Of a DNA stretch of 64,000 nt, positions 7,397 to 16,040 are shown in pieces. The notes under the pieces are model-generated. The model ran no database searches. It was not told the DNA's origin and saw only the letters and a list, made by a program, of their open reading frames with translations. A program made the position numbers and the translations under genes. Position 1 is the first letter of the stretch, and the number at the start of each line of letters is the position of its first letter. The DNA comes from CAYZWU01 sp964482235 (GTDB lineage: Bacteria; Planctomycetota; B15-G4; CAYZWU01). The stretch covers positions 1 to 64,000 of the forward strand of contig CAYZWU010000025.1 of NCBI GenBank assembly GCA_964482235.1, written 5' to 3'.

Positions 7397-8482
7397 TCAG
7401 AGCTTCATTTCCCTGACGTAGACCTCGTAGGCCTCGTCGTCCCGCGTGAAGGGGGTCAGCTTGTAGAGCAGCTTGATCGTCACGCGGTGCGCTCCGTCGG
7501 GCACCGCCGCGTCGAGGCGGGCTTCCTGGCCCGAGGGGATCTGGGTGCTCACCTTGCCGAACTCGCTCCGGTAGGGGTTGCGGAACCGGAGCCGGTAGGT
7601 TCCCGGCTCCTGCCCGAACTCCCTCGGACCCTCGCTGTCGGCGACGGGAAAGACGTCGCCGCCCTCCTTGAAGAAGGTCACCACGAGATCGAGAGCCCTG
7701 TTTCGGGAATCGGTAGGCACGTTGTGGGGCGTCTTGTCGTTGATGACGCGAACGACGAGCGTCCGTCCGCCTTCGTCGCCTTCGATCGCCTCCTTGACGG
7801 TCATCGCTTCCATGTCGAGGTTCTGATCGCGCCATCCGCGAAGCAGGTGCGACCGCCCGGGGCGCGTTGTGCCCTCCTCCCGGCCCGGCCGCGTGACGTG
7901 CGGGAAGTGGCAATCGTTGCACGACTCGCCCCGCAGCTCGGCGGGAGCCTCGAGCCACTCGTTCACCGTGTTGTGCTGGTTGTGGCAGGGCGCGCAGAGA
8001 TCGTAGGAGGTGATGCCGGCCTTGAAGGTCGCTCCGCACGGCGTTGTCCGGCCGCGCGTTCCTCCGGCCAGGCCGCCTTCGGGCAGCATGTGACACGAGA
8101 GGCAGTCGACTCCGTCCTGCCTGTTGGAGTGCCTTTCCACGACGCGCTTGCCGAGTCCGAGACCGATCTCGAAGATCGGTCTGGGCGCATGGCAGGGGAT
8201 GCAGTCCTTCTTCTTGAAGTTGTTCGATCGATCGGGAGCCCGCACCAGAGGGTCAAGCCATGCCTTTCCGTGCCACGATCGGCTCCACTCGTCGTACACC
8301 TCGGGGTGGCATCTCTTGCAGTCGAGCGACTCGTTCAGGACAAGGGTTTCGCCGGGACCGCTGTCGACGGGCGCCGGCTCGGGGTCGGGCCTGTTCGTCA
8401 GGTCGGCAAAGAGAGCCAGGTAGGCCGCGAATGCCACGAAGACAAGAAGGAGTAGGGAAGCGGCTGCTGTTCTAATGGTCAT
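7397..8482 (-). CDS. Membrane-anchored pentahaem c-type cytochrome
   Basis: A 361-aa extracytoplasmic electron carrier. An uncleaved signal anchor (about residues 4-26) is followed by five CxxCH haem-binding motifs: CKRCH, CIPCH, CLSCH, CAPCH and CNDCH. The spacing and distal histidines (SRSWHGKAW, HNQHNTVNEW) resemble the cytochrome c554/NrfA-like multihaem group. The C-terminal 150 residues are free of haem motifs and look beta-rich (VVRVINDKTPHNVPT, VTIKLLYKL), as in several reductase partners. Its start overlaps the stop of the ABC ATPase gene by 11 nt. No terminal oxidoreductase is nearby, so the electron acceptor is unknown. Confidence 0.85.
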   Translation of the reverse strand: MTIRTAAASLLLLVFVAFAAYLALFADLTNRPDPEPAPVDSGPGETLVLNESLDCKRCHPEVYDEWSRSWHGKAWLDPLVRAPDRSNNFKKKDCIPCHAPRPIFEIGLGLGKRVVERHSNRQDGVDCLSCHMLPEGGLAGGTRGRTTPCGATFKAGITSYDLCAPCHNQHNTVNEWLEAPAELRGESCNDCHFPHVTRPGREEGTTRPGRSHLLRGWRDQNLDMEAMTVKEAIEGDEGGRTLVVRVINDKTPHNVPTDSRNRALDLVVTFFKEGGDVFPVADSEGPREFGQEPGTYRLRFRNPYRSEFGKVSTQIPSGQEARLDAAVPDGAHRVTIKLLYKLTPFTRDDEAYEVYVREMKL

Positions 8483-9545
8483 CCTGATTCCTTGAATCCG
8501 TCGCTTTCTCGAAGATCACGGGAGAAGAGGTGGGAATGATCCCGACCCTCTCTCCCTTCCCTGGCGCCCGGTCGCGGCAGGCCGCCACGACGCCTGTCCC
8601 ATCGATGTCGACGGTCACGAGGATCGTTTCCCCCTGGAAGGCGATCGACTTCACCGGACCGGCGGTTCCCTGGTCCGACGGGCAGACCGCGATCTGCGAT
8701 GGCCGGTAGAGGACCTCGCAGGCCGTTCCCGGCGGCAGTTTCGTCTCGTGCACGCCCAGGGTCGTCTTGACTGCCCCGTCCCGCCCCGCCTCGCCGACGA
8801 AGACGTTGAGGGGACCGAAGAAGCCGGCAGCCCACCGGCTGGCCGGTTCGAGGTAGATCTCTTCGGGAGTGCCGATCTGCACGATCCCGCCCTCGTTGAG
8901 CAGCACGATCCTGTGCGCCATGGTGAGGGCTTCCTCCTGGTCATGGGTCACGAAGATCGCCGTCATCTCGAGAGCGTCGAGCATCTCGATGATGGTGGCT
9001 CGCATGCTCTTGGCCAGGCCGGGATCGAGGTTGCGGAGCGGCTCGTCGAGGAGGAGAAGCCTCGGCCGGGACGAGAGGCTTCTCGCCAGGGCGATCCGCT
9101 GGCATTCACCGCCTGACAGCATGTGGGGGTAGTCGCGGCGGCGGTGCTCGAGCCGGGTCAAGGCCAGGACCTTCTCGGTCCACTCCCTGTTCTTCCGGGC
9201 CGCGCTTGCATAGTAGAGGTGCTGCTCCACCGTGAGGTGGGGCCAGAGCGCTCCGTCCTGGAAGACAAGGCCCACGTTTCGGCAGTGGGGGGGGATGAAG
9301 ACGCCGTTGCCGCCCACCGTCCTGCCGTCGATCTTCACCTTGCCGCCGTGTTTCCTGTCGAGGCCGGCGATGATCCTCAGGAGCGTGGTCTTGCCGCAGC
9401 CGGAAGGCCCGACGATGAAGCACCGCTCCCCTTCGTCGAGAAGGAACGAGACGTCGTTCAGCACGGTCTTCTTGCCGTATGCCTTGCTGATTCCGGAAAG
9501 GTCGAGGATGGTTCTGGCATTGTTCATCAGGGAATCATGGTGCAA
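8472..9545 (-). CDS. ABC transporter ATP-binding protein (PotA/FbpC type)
   Basis: The ATPase subunit of an importer-type ABC system. It has Walker A GPSGCGKTT, the Q-loop LVFQDGALWPHLTV, signature LSGGECQRIALARSL, Walker B LLLLDEPLRNLDP and the H-loop FVTHDQEEA. After residue 240 it has a TOBE-like C-terminal domain (VLYRPSQIAV, VKSIAFQGETILVTVDI), as in ATPases for spermidine, iron(III), sulfate or molybdate. An alternative start at 9527 would shorten it by six residues. No permease or binding protein lies next to it. It is instead coupled to a multihaem cytochrome gene, which is unusual. The substrate cannot be told from sequence. Confidence 0.88.
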   Translation of the reverse strand: MHHDSLMNNARTILDLSGISKAYGKKTVLNDVSFLLDEGERCFIVGPSGCGKTTLLRIIAGLDRKHGGKVKIDGRTVGGNGVFIPPHCRNVGLVFQDGALWPHLTVEQHLYYASAARKNREWTEKVLALTRLEHRRRDYPHMLSGGECQRIALARSLSSRPRLLLLDEPLRNLDPGLAKSMRATIIEMLDALEMTAIFVTHDQEEALTMAHRIVLLNEGGIVQIGTPEEIYLEPASRWAAGFFGPLNVFVGEAGRDGAVKTTLGVHETKLPPGTACEVLYRPSQIAVCPSDQGTAGPVKSIAFQGETILVTVDIDGTGVVAACRDRAPGKGERVGIIPTSSPVIFEKATDSRNQDDH

Positions 9546-9656
9546 AATGCAGGCCCAAGTGCAAGGGAAAATGTGCTGCCCCGGAAGCCCGAAATAGCTG
9601 AAAAAAGAGGATTTTCACCCTCTTCGGCCAGGGTGGAGATCAGGAGGCCCCGGGGC

Positions 9657-9674
9657 TGTTACTTTCATGTAACA
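9657..9674. promoter_or_regulatory. Inverted repeat, possible operator
   Basis: TGTTAC-TTTCAT-GTAACA is a perfect 6-bp inverted repeat in the 169-bp gap between the ABC ATPase start and the stop of the HEAT/TPR gene. A G/C-poor operator-like site; no regulator is adjacent. Confidence 0.25.
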
Positions 9675-9714
9675 TCAGGGCGAGGGACTCGGCGTCCCGG
9701 CATCGTCCTAGCGC

Positions 9715-11091
9715 CTAATCCCAGCCGGGCCGGAAGACCTTGGAATACCTGTCGTCGGCCGCCATCTTCTCGAACTCGGCATACTCGAGCGGAAGGCGGG
9801 ACGTGTCGTCCAGCTCGGCCCGTCTCAGCGAACGCTCCGCATCGGCGAAGCGTCCCTCGGCAGCGTAGCAGCGCGCCAGGGACAGGTGAACCTTCGAGGC
9901 ACCGTAGCGTCCCGCCTTGCGGTCCTTGCGCAGCCCCTCGTTGAAATCCTTGATCGCTTTCCTGTACTTGCCGAAGGTGAGATAGATCTCGCCGCGCCGG
10001 AAGTAGTACTCGGCCGACGAATGCTTGGTGATCAGCCGATCGAGCTGCTGCGTGATCACCGCGACACCCGTATCGTCTCCCAGCGAATTGAGGGCAAAGG
10101 CGGCTCTTCTTACCGTCCTGTTGTCGGCACTCTCCAGCGTCTTCTTCAGGAACCTGAAAACCGGCTCGGTCTCGCTCTCCGTGGCAAGGCGGGAGCCGAT
10201 CGCTCCCAGGGAGTCGATGACGGCCCACTGCTGTCTCTTCTTCAGCGGTCCCTTCTCGTACTTGCCGATCAGGGCCTCGACGGAATCCGATCCGCCGTGA
10301 TGCCGCGTGAACGTGATGCAGGCGTCGATCGTCTGCTGGTCCGTCTCGACAACCAGAACCTTGAGGACGAGCTCCTCGCCGCCGGAAGCCTCCTTGAGGT
10401 TCCCCAGCGCTGCGACGGCGGCGAGCTTCAACCGCCTGTCCCCGGTCTCGATGAACGAGGCGGCGATCTCCTTCGTGCGCGGCGACTGCATGCGTCCGAG
10501 GCAGGAGAGGGCGGCCGCCTTGAGCTCAGGGTTGTCCGCCTCGACGAGGATCTCGATCTCCTTCACGTGAATGGAGGTTCCTCGCTCGGCCAGGGCATGA
10601 AGGGCGTTGATCTTCCCCCTGTCGTTGCTTTCCGTGAGCAGCCTGAAGATCTGCTGCTCCACGGCGGCGTCCCTCATCCGGGCCAGGATGAGGGCGGCCA
10701 TGCGCCCCGAGTTGACCAGCGTCCTCTCTTTCGAGGGATTCTCCATCGCCTCGACGAGGAGGGGGATCGCCAGGGCGCCGGTGTTGATGATCGTGTCGAT
10801 CTTCTGCTCCACGATCGAGAGCTTGGGATCGGTGTAGATGCCGAGAGACCGGATCGTCTCGCGGATCGAGGCGCAGAGGCGGTCGTGGTGCTTCTTCGCC
10901 TCCTTCCGGGCGATGTCGATGAGGTTCGGCTTTTTCGGCTCGCTTTTCTCCCCGGGTCCATCCGCCTCCGGGGATGGGGGATCGTCCTTTTTCGGATCGC
11001 CGTCCGTCTGGGCCGCTGTCGGCACGGCCAGGAGCACGAGAAGGCAGAGGAGGGGAATCAGGGTTGAAGCTGTTCGCAGGAGGCTCTTCAT
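9715..11091 (-). CDS. Secreted HEAT-repeat/TPR protein
   Basis: A 458-aa exported scaffold-type protein. The signal peptide (LIPLLCLLVLLAVPTAAQ) is followed by an acidic, proline-rich linker. HEAT-like repeats cover about residues 100-340, for example NPELKAAALSCLGRM, DRRLKLAAVAALGNLKEA and NRTVRRAAFALNSLGDD. One or two TPR units near the C-terminus (SAEYYFRRGEIYLTFGKYRKA, LSLARCYAAEGRFADAERS) complete it. I chose the ATG at 11091 because it begins the signal peptide; longer in-frame extensions run antisense through mnmG. No catalytic motif is visible. A promoter lies at 11141-11169, and the gene is divergent from mnmG. Confidence 0.82.
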   Translation of the reverse strand: MKSLLRTASTLIPLLCLLVLLAVPTAAQTDGDPKKDDPPSPEADGPGEKSEPKKPNLIDIARKEAKKHHDRLCASIRETIRSLGIYTDPKLSIVEQKIDTIINTGALAIPLLVEAMENPSKERTLVNSGRMAALILARMRDAAVEQQIFRLLTESNDRGKINALHALAERGTSIHVKEIEILVEADNPELKAAALSCLGRMQSPRTKEIAASFIETGDRRLKLAAVAALGNLKEASGGEELVLKVLVVETDQQTIDACITFTRHHGGSDSVEALIGKYEKGPLKKRQQWAVIDSLGAIGSRLATESETEPVFRFLKKTLESADNRTVRRAAFALNSLGDDTGVAVITQQLDRLITKHSSAEYYFRRGEIYLTFGKYRKAIKDFNEGLRKDRKAGRYGASKVHLSLARCYAAEGRFADAERSLRRAELDDTSRLPLEYAEFEKMAADDRYSKVFRPGWD

Positions 11092-11140
11092 GACTTCTTT
11101 TCGAAAAGGCCAAAAAACTCTACCGGTTCCGGAACAATGA

Positions 11141-11169
11141 AGTGTAGAAAGCCGGATTGTCAAAATCAA
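11141..11169 (-). promoter_or_regulatory. Promoter for the HEAT/TPR gene
   Basis: On the minus strand TTGATT (11164-11169) and TACACT (11141-11146) are separated by exactly 17 bp, about 50 nt upstream of the ATG at 11091. Confidence 0.5.
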
Positions 11170-11262
11170 ACGGTTATCAGCCCGACGTTGAGTGGAAATC
11201 GATGAATTGTTCGGATTAAGATGGCTCCTCGATCGAGACGCGTTGCAGGAGGACCTTTTGTC

Positions 11263-13065
11263 GTGAAGGCCGATGTCGTTGTGGTGGGAGCCGGTCACGC
11301 GGGAAGCGAGGCGGCCCTGGCCTCTGCCAGGATGGGCTGCGCCGTGGTCCTGGTCAACAGGGACCGCGCCTCGGTGGCCCGCATGTCGTGCAATCCGGCC
11401 ATCGGCGGACTGGCCAAGGGGCAGCTTGTGCGAGAGATCGACGCCCTCGGCGGCGAGATGGCCAAGGTGGCCGACCGGACGGGGATCCAGTTCCGGATGC
11501 TGAACACCACCAAGGGCCCCGCCGTGCGCTCTCCCCGCGTCCAGTCCGACCGCCACCGCTACGCCGCCGAGATGCTGGCTCGTCTCGAGTCGCAACCCGG
11601 CCTGACGCTCATGGAAGGCACGATCACGGATATCGAAGCCCGCGACGGCAAGGTGACGGGCGTTCTTCTCGACGGGAAGGATCGCATCGCCGCACCCGTC
11701 GTGATCGTGACCACGGGAACCTTCCTGAACGGGAAGATCCACGTGGGCTTCGAGAGCCGCGATGGCGGCCGGCTCGACGAGGCTCCGTCGCGGGAGCTGG
11801 CGAGTTCCCTGGCCGGTCTCGGGCTCGAGATCGGCCGCCTGAAGACCGGCACCCCGCCGCGCATCCACCGGGACAGCGTGGATCACCGCCTGATGGAGGA
11901 GCAGCACGGCGACAACCTGCCGACGCCTTTCTCCTTCGGACGAACGTCGATCCCTCTTCCCCAGCTCAACTGCCACGTGACGCGGACGAACGAGGAGACG
12001 CACCGGATCATCCGCGACAGCTTTGACCGCTCCCCTCTCTTCACCGGAAGGATCAAGGGGGTCGGGCCGCGCTACTGCCCATCGATCGAGGACAAGGTCC
12101 ATCGCTTCCCCGAACGCGAGGGGCACCGCGTCTACGTGGAGCCCGAGGGTCTCGACACCGAGGCCGTCTATCTCAACGGCGTGTCGACGAGCCTGCCCCT
12201 CGAGGTGCAGGAGAGGATCGTCCGCTCGATGGACGGCCTCGCCCGGGCCGAGATCCTCAGGCCCGGATATGCGGTGGAGTACGACTTCGTTCCGTCCTGC
12301 CAGCTGGGGCCCTCCCTCGAGACGCTGGCCGTGAAGGGGCTCTACCTGGCCGGCCAGATCAACGGGACGTCGGGGTACGAGGAGGCGGCGGCCCAGGGGC
12401 TGGTCGCCGGTATCAATGCGGCCTGCGCCCTCTCCGGGAGGGAGCCCTTCGTGCTCAAGCGATCGGAAGCCTACATCGGGGTCCTGGTGGACGATCTCGT
12501 GATCCGCTCGCCCCTCGAGCCGTACAGGATGTTCACCTCGCTGGCCGAGTACCGCCTCATCCTCAGGCACGACAACGCGGACCGCAGGCTCACGCGGCGC
12601 GGGAGGGATCTCGGCCTGATCGGCGAGGAGCGGTTCAGCCGTTTCCTCCAGAAGGAGGAGAAGATCTCTCGATGCCGAAAAGTCCTCGAGCAGGAGCGGA
12701 AGGGCGGGATCAGCCTCGAGCAGATCCTCAGGCGGCCCGAGGTCGGGATCGCGTCGCTCACGGCTGAGAACGAGGCGCTGCAGCGTCTGGAGCTCGCGCC
12801 CGAGGAGGCGGAGCAGGTCGAGATCGATGTGAAATACGAGGGATACGTGCGCAGGCAGGAGTCGAGCATCGAGAAGATGAGCCGGCTGGAAGGCTATCCC
12901 ATTCCCGGGGACCTGGATTTTCAGCGCGTGTCCCACCTGAAGCCCGAGGCGCGGGAGAAGCTCGCCCGTCTCAGGCCGGCCACGCTGGGCCAGGCTTCCC
13001 GCATCGCCGGCGTCACGCCGGCCGACCTTTCGGTGCTGATGACGTGGTTGGGCCGCCGGCCATGA
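11263..13065 (+). CDS. mnmG: tRNA uridine-5-carboxymethylaminomethyl enzyme MnmG (GidA)
   Basis: A FAD-dependent enzyme that, with MnmE, modifies U34 of tRNAs reading split codon boxes. The sequence has the dinucleotide-binding motif VVVGAGHAGSEAA, the family signature GGLAKGQLVREIDALGG, GRLKTGTPPRI, CPSIEDKV, QINGTSGYEEAAAQGL and the C-terminal MnmE-contact region. GTG at 11263 is preferred because AGGAGG lies 9 nt upstream. The ATG at 11221 would add 14 residues and has no ribosome-binding site. The length (600 aa) is slightly short but complete. No mnmE or rsmG is adjacent. The stop lies inside the first unit of a 57-bp tandem repeat. Confidence 0.95.
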   Translation: MKADVVVVGAGHAGSEAALASARMGCAVVLVNRDRASVARMSCNPAIGGLAKGQLVREIDALGGEMAKVADRTGIQFRMLNTTKGPAVRSPRVQSDRHRYAAEMLARLESQPGLTLMEGTITDIEARDGKVTGVLLDGKDRIAAPVVIVTTGTFLNGKIHVGFESRDGGRLDEAPSRELASSLAGLGLEIGRLKTGTPPRIHRDSVDHRLMEEQHGDNLPTPFSFGRTSIPLPQLNCHVTRTNEETHRIIRDSFDRSPLFTGRIKGVGPRYCPSIEDKVHRFPEREGHRVYVEPEGLDTEAVYLNGVSTSLPLEVQERIVRSMDGLARAEILRPGYAVEYDFVPSCQLGPSLETLAVKGLYLAGQINGTSGYEEAAAQGLVAGINAACALSGREPFVLKRSEAYIGVLVDDLVIRSPLEPYRMFTSLAEYRLILRHDNADRRLTRRGRDLGLIGEERFSRFLQKEEKISRCRKVLEQERKGGISLEQILRRPEVGIASLTAENEALQRLELAPEEAEQVEIDVKYEGYVRRQESSIEKMSRLEGYPIPGDLDFQRVSHLKPEAREKLARLRPATLGQASRIAGVTPADLSVLMTWLGRRP

Positions 13066-13165
13066 CAAGGAGAGGATGAGTTACCGGTCAGTGCAGATGA
13101 CATGGCCGGCCCGCCGGCCATGTCAGAGAGAGAATGGGTTACAGGTTAGAGTTGATGACATGGCC
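13051..13165 (+). repeat. Imperfect 57/58-bp tandem duplication at the mnmG stop
   Basis: Unit 1 (13051-13107) and unit 2 (13108-13165) both begin GGCC(C)GCCGGCCATG and end GATGACATGGCC, with scattered substitutions between. Unit 1 contains the last codons and stop of mnmG. Where the units join, CATGGCCGGC-CC-GCCGGCCATG (13101-13122) forms a perfect inverted repeat that could fold in the mnmG-gph message. Confidence 0.75.
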
Positions 13166-13211
13166 GCATCGGCGGTCTTGAAGTGAGAGAGACAACGATA
13201 CGGGAGAGAAC

Positions 13212-13928
13212 ATGAGCAGCGATCGGATTCGGGACAGGCAGGGGGAGGAACAAAATCGGGAAGGCCGGGCCGTGATCTTCGATCTGGACGGCACGCTGGC
13301 CGACACGCTCGGCGACATCGCGGACTGCCTCAACTCCTGCCTCGAGACGATGGGGGAGAGGACCCGGCCAGAGGACGACTACCGCTTTCTCGTGGGAGAC
13401 GGACTTCCCGCACTCTGCAGGCGACTCCTTTCCGATCCCGGCGAGGAGAGGATAGAGGAGCTGCGTCAGATGGCCATGGCGCGCTACAAGGAGAACCCGG
13501 TGATCAGGACGAAGCCGTACCCCGGTGTTCCCGCCATGCTGGAGCGCCTGCGCGAGCACGGCATCCCGATGGCCGTCCTCTCGAACAAGCCCGATTATCA
13601 CACCCGCGTCATCGTGGAGCAGCTCTTCCCCGAAGGCCTGTTCCTGAGCGTCGAGGGATTCCGTGACAGCGTGCCTCGCAAGCCCGATCCGTCGAGCGCG
13701 CTGGCCGTGGCCGAGCGCTTTTCTCTCGAGCCCGGTGCGATCTTCTTCGTGGGCGACACGGCGGTGGACATGAAGACCGCTGTTGCGGCGGGCATGCACG
13801 CCGTGGGCGTGCTCTGGGGATTCAGGGGCAGGGATGAGCTCCTGGAGAACGGCGCCGCCGCACTGGTGGAGAGACCTGAAGAAATCGCCGCCCTGATCCT
13901 CGAACCAGGGCAGCGATTTCATTCATGA
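13212..13928 (+). CDS. HAD-family hydrolase, phosphoglycolate phosphatase-like
   Basis: A cytosolic phosphatase of the haloacid dehalogenase superfamily with 238 residues. All four HAD motifs are present: the nucleophile motif FDLDGTLADT, motif II LSNKPD, motif III lysine RKPDP, and motif IV FVGDTAVDMKTA. The cap (between residues about 35 and 95) is the helical C1 type. The pattern is closest to Gph, which removes phosphate from 2-phosphoglycolate, but substrate range in this family cannot be read from sequence. It may be co-transcribed with mnmG across the tandem repeat. A purine-rich GGGAGAG precedes the ATG. Confidence 0.87.
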   Translation: MSSDRIRDRQGEEQNREGRAVIFDLDGTLADTLGDIADCLNSCLETMGERTRPEDDYRFLVGDGLPALCRRLLSDPGEERIEELRQMAMARYKENPVIRTKPYPGVPAMLERLREHGIPMAVLSNKPDYHTRVIVEQLFPEGLFLSVEGFRDSVPRKPDPSSALAVAERFSLEPGAIFFVGDTAVDMKTAVAAGMHAVGVLWGFRGRDELLENGAAALVERPEEIAALILEPGQRFHS

Positions 13929-13967
13929 CGGTTCTGCCGGAGACAGAAACCGGAAAGGGGCCGTTGA

Positions 13968-16040
13968 TCAGTTGATCTGGACCTCCACCATGTCGGACCA
14001 GGTCTCGTCCAGAGAACCGTTGATCTGGTCATCGATCACGAAGTGGAAATCCCAGAATCCGCTGGGGATCACCGAGCTGCCGGCGACGTAGCTGTTGAGG
14101 TCGAAGAGGCCGCTGGTGTACGAGAGGACGGGATTCGCCGACGGGAACCATCTATGGGGCGGCTGCCACGAGTAGATGGTCGACCAGTTGTATTCCGCCC
14201 AGAGCCACCACTCGCAGTTGAGACCGGCCTGATCGCCCGGGTCGAGGGAGACGGTCACGTTGACAGTTGTTCCGGCCTGCAGCACGAGCGGCCCGTCGCT
14301 GCCGTTCACCTTGATGTCCGGAACCACGTCGCCGCCGCTGCCGCCGCCCTCGCGGAGGGAGAGGGACGGATCGCCGAAGACGGTCCAGTACTTGAACTCC
14401 GACACGCCGTTGTTGCCGTAACGGTCCATCATCTTGCAGGAGCCGGCGAAGCAGAGCGTGCCGTAGTGGTCGTATGTCAAATCGCAGTAGCGGTCGATAT
14501 ACTCGTCCTGCGCCTCCATGGGCGGAGACCATGACTGGCTGATCGTGGAGGCGTACATCGCGATGGCGCCGGAGGGCTCGCCGTTGTGAGTGGCCTGCAG
14601 CCAGGCCTCGGCGAAGCAGGTGCCGCTCGTGAAGTTGCCGTTCAAGCAGGCCACCGACGTGATGAAGGGCAGCATGTTGTCGTTCACCAGGCTGTTGACG
14701 TGGCTGTTCGAGAAGCCGGTGGTGCCCCACGACGTGGTGCTGCCGTGGCCGCAGTAGTTGATGATGCCGCGGCCGCTGTTCACGGCGTTGGAAACCTGGC
14801 TGGAAGAGGCGCCGTACCCGTAGAACTCGTCCACCGCGGTGTAGCCGAAGGAGAGGAGGTCGTTGCGGATGTAGCCCATGTGGATGTGGTCGTACTCGCC
14901 GTTGTGGCCGGGGCCCTCGGTCGAGGCGATGCCCGTGCCCTTCATGAACCAGCTGTCGTTCATGTGGTCGCCGCGCTCGAACTCGATCGTCCGCTCGACC
15001 TGGGTGTCCACGTGGCCGCTGTTCGTTGCCGAGAAGCGGCCCACCATGAGATCAGGGTAGTTGTCGCCCGTCATCAGCGAGTAGCTCGGATCGGACGCGC
15101 TGCCGCCCGTGTAGTAGGTGGCTACCTGGCCCGAATCGCCGACAAGCAGCACGAAGGCAAGGTTGCTCGAGTTGTAGAGGTTCTGGATATAGCTCTTGAT
15201 GCTCGACGAGTTGTTTCCGATGGTCGAAACGTTCACCACCGTGGTGGAGATGCCGATCGAGTCCTTCCACGTCTTCAGGGCCTGGACGTTGCTGTTCCAG
15301 GAGTCGTACACGATGATCAGGAGATCGCCGTCCTCGTCGAGGGGCGTGTAGCGCGTGTTCGGAAAGTTGATGAAGTGCGTTCTACAGAGCTGCTGGAAGG
15401 GGCGCGACGGCCTCCGGATGGAAGCATCGAGCACGTTTCTCGTGGCCGGACCGACTTCCTTCACCTCCACCGTCAGGCTGGTGAAGACCTTGATCTTGCC
15501 CAGAGCCGGGTTGTAGGAGAAGGGGTTGATCGAAACGACGCAGCCGCGCGTATCGCGCATGATGTACGGATCGCTCAGCTCGGCCTGCGCTGCGGGGAAC
15601 CAGGTGTCGGCGTCATAGATGCCGCCGAAGGTATAGGGCACCGAGGCCGGATCCACACTGCGCAGGAGGTTCCCCTTGGAGGGGACCGCGTGGCCGTCGA
15701 TCTCGTACCACGTCGAATCGATGACGTTGACGGCCATCGCCGCCGCTGGCGGTACGATCACGCTCCGGCTGACCCTGGGCAGGGAGGGCTTGCCGGCTTC
15801 GAGGTAGCGGGCTTCGCCGTCCAGGGAGATGGCGAGGTAGTCCGTCCCTTCGATGGAGATGACATCCCGGGAGAAGGAGGGGATGTCGTACCGGATCACG
15901 GTGCTGCCGGGCGTCCGGTCGAGGACCGTCACCTGCACATCGTCAGCCGAGGCAAGGGGGGCAAGGAGAAGAACCAGTGCAGCCCAGACGACAACGGCCG
16001 GTAGTCGGGTGTACGATACGAATCGGGAAGGGATGTTCAT
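13968..16040 (-). CDS. Secreted C25-family (gingipain-like) cysteine peptidase
   Basis: A 690-aa exported protein with a signal peptide (AVVVWAALVLLLAPLASA), a propeptide-like region (about 30-215, SLPRVSRSVIVPPAAAM) and a C25 catalytic domain. The catalytic dyad appears as INYCGHGST (His near residue 432) and FITSVACLNGNF (Cys near 464), preceded by DNYPDLMVGRFSA. The domain ends at FGDPSLSLR and a beta-rich tail of about 120 residues follows. No type IX sorting domain is obvious at the C-terminus. I chose the ATG at 16040 for its GGAG and the signal sequence. A perfect-consensus promoter lies about 225 nt upstream. Probable role: digestion of extracellular protein or processing of surface proteins. 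Confidence 0.88.
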   Translation of the reverse strand: MNIPSRFVSYTRLPAVVVWAALVLLLAPLASADDVQVTVLDRTPGSTVIRYDIPSFSRDVISIEGTDYLAISLDGEARYLEAGKPSLPRVSRSVIVPPAAAMAVNVIDSTWYEIDGHAVPSKGNLLRSVDPASVPYTFGGIYDADTWFPAAQAELSDPYIMRDTRGCVVSINPFSYNPALGKIKVFTSLTVEVKEVGPATRNVLDASIRRPSRPFQQLCRTHFINFPNTRYTPLDEDGDLLIIVYDSWNSNVQALKTWKDSIGISTTVVNVSTIGNNSSSIKSYIQNLYNSSNLAFVLLVGDSGQVATYYTGGSASDPSYSLMTGDNYPDLMVGRFSATNSGHVDTQVERTIEFERGDHMNDSWFMKGTGIASTEGPGHNGEYDHIHMGYIRNDLLSFGYTAVDEFYGYGASSSQVSNAVNSGRGIINYCGHGSTTSWGTTGFSNSHVNSLVNDNMLPFITSVACLNGNFTSGTCFAEAWLQATHNGEPSGAIAMYASTISQSWSPPMEAQDEYIDRYCDLTYDHYGTLCFAGSCKMMDRYGNNGVSEFKYWTVFGDPSLSLREGGGSGGDVVPDIKVNGSDGPLVLQAGTTVNVTVSLDPGDQAGLNCEWWLWAEYNWSTIYSWQPPHRWFPSANPVLSYTSGLFDLNSYVAGSSVIPSGFWDFHFVIDDQINGSLDETWSDMVEVQIN

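Noticed and set aside
11092..13068. N-terminal extension of the HEAT/TPR gene to 13068 on the minus strand
   Set aside because: The extension runs wholly antisense to mnmG; the signal peptide shows the real start at 11091.
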